Source: CAVTUU01 sp045804965 | Lineage (GTDB): Bacteria > Chloroflexota > Chloroflexia > Thermomicrobiales > UBA6265 | Direction: 5' to 3' | NCBI GenBank assembly: GCA_045804965.1 | Contig: JBJMMD010000025.1 | Coordinates: forward strand, 124,001 to 188,000 | Length of the DNA: 64,000 nucleotides | In this document: piece by piece, positions 63,851 through 64,000 of the stretch | Layout: each line of letters opens with the position of its first letter | Position numbering within the stretch: position 1 is the first letter of the stretch | The notes under the pieces: generated by a model | What the model was told of the DNA's origin: nothing | Database searches by the model: none | The model's input: the letters and a program-made list of their open reading frames with translations, nothing else | Program-made: the position numbers and the translations under genes

Positions 63851-64000
63851 ATGAGGTGGAGAAGCAAAACTCAGCGACTCGCGCTGACCGCCGCGATCGC
63901 CCTCCTTTTCGTTCCTACTCTCGCGTCGGCACAGGAAGCGACTCCGCCCGCTAGGCCCAGCCCAGAGCCTGCAGCAAGTGCAATTCGCGCTTGGAACGCG
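63851..64000 (+). CDS. Start of a secreted protein, cut by the window edge
   Basis: Fifty codons are visible. A signal peptide (RLALTAAIALLFVPTLASAQ) is followed by an Ala/Pro/Ser/Glu linker, the style of other exported proteins in this window. GTGAGG lies seven bases before the ATG. The product is unknown. Confidence 0.6.
   Translation, partial: MRWRSKTQRLALTAAIALLFVPTLASAQEATPPARPSPEPAASAIRAWNA

Overview
The window looks like a chromosomal segment of a Chloroflexota bacterium, probably Thermomicrobia-like. No rRNA gene is present, so this is inference from style: a TIGR03663/Agl23-type membrane protein, a GT39-like protein carrying NHL repeats, secreted proteins with Ala/Thr/Pro/Ser linkers, frequent GTG and TTG starts behind good Shine-Dalgarno sites, and tightly overlapped genes. 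Positions 1-50 kb are densely packed metabolic genes. After a tRNA-Glu(CTC) at 50383-50459 the DNA looks more GC-rich, gene density falls, remnants appear and dispersed palindromic repeats occur, so 50.4-64 kb reads as a flexible or island-like region.

Layout: 1-2.8 kb holds a cut DMT transporter and a HAD-phosphatase/phosphoglycerate dehydrogenase fusion. 3.2-10.3 kb holds an MFS transporter, a 2-hydroxyacid dehydrogenase, an M24 aminopeptidase, a CrtI/PYROXD2-like oxidase overlapping a stand-alone Clp-N protein, and a DAO-type FAD oxidase. 10.3-11.1 kb is an unknown protein abutting DUF503/YlxP. 11.1-18.1 kb is an apparent minus-strand operon: ECF sigma factor, membrane-anchored SH3-like protein, Agl23-like protein, GT39-like/NHL protein. 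18.2-20.9 kb is an ammonium transporter, a 41-residue membrane peptide and two unknown proteins. 20.9-29.7 kb holds a flavin reductase-like protein, an OYE/dienoyl-CoA-reductase-like flavoprotein, a large secreted mosaic protein, a ThDP enzyme of the transketolase/PDH-E1 superfamily and an NTF2-like secreted protein.

The most coherent system is 29.9-39.7 kb on the plus strand: a glutamine-synthetase-like enzyme, an amidohydrolase overlapping the first gene of a complete branched-chain-amino-acid-type ABC transporter (LivG, LivF, LivH, LivM, LivK), then folB-folE-folP-folK. The first two genes correspond to the two halves of the fungal fusion protein FluG, which suggests uptake and gamma-glutamyl or amide processing of an unidentified nitrogen compound. 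Next come an SDR, an MlrC-like M81 metallopeptidase overlapping a BKACE-family enzyme, a small ORF, a second NTF2-like protein, and a glycogen-debranching-type enzyme overlapping an SCP2 protein.

The island-like part (50.4-64 kb) carries a formamidase/acetamidase, a remnant of a glycine C-acetyltransferase, a propeller protein, small secreted proteins, a PadR regulator with a near-ideal promoter overlapping a perfect palindrome and predicted to give a leaderless mRNA, an alpha/beta hydrolase with an extra N-terminal domain, and a divergent MFS/CGNR regulator pair. Four copies of a palindromic repeat, in two subfamilies, and two copies of a second repeat lie only in this part. No CRISPR array, prophage or intact insertion sequence was seen.
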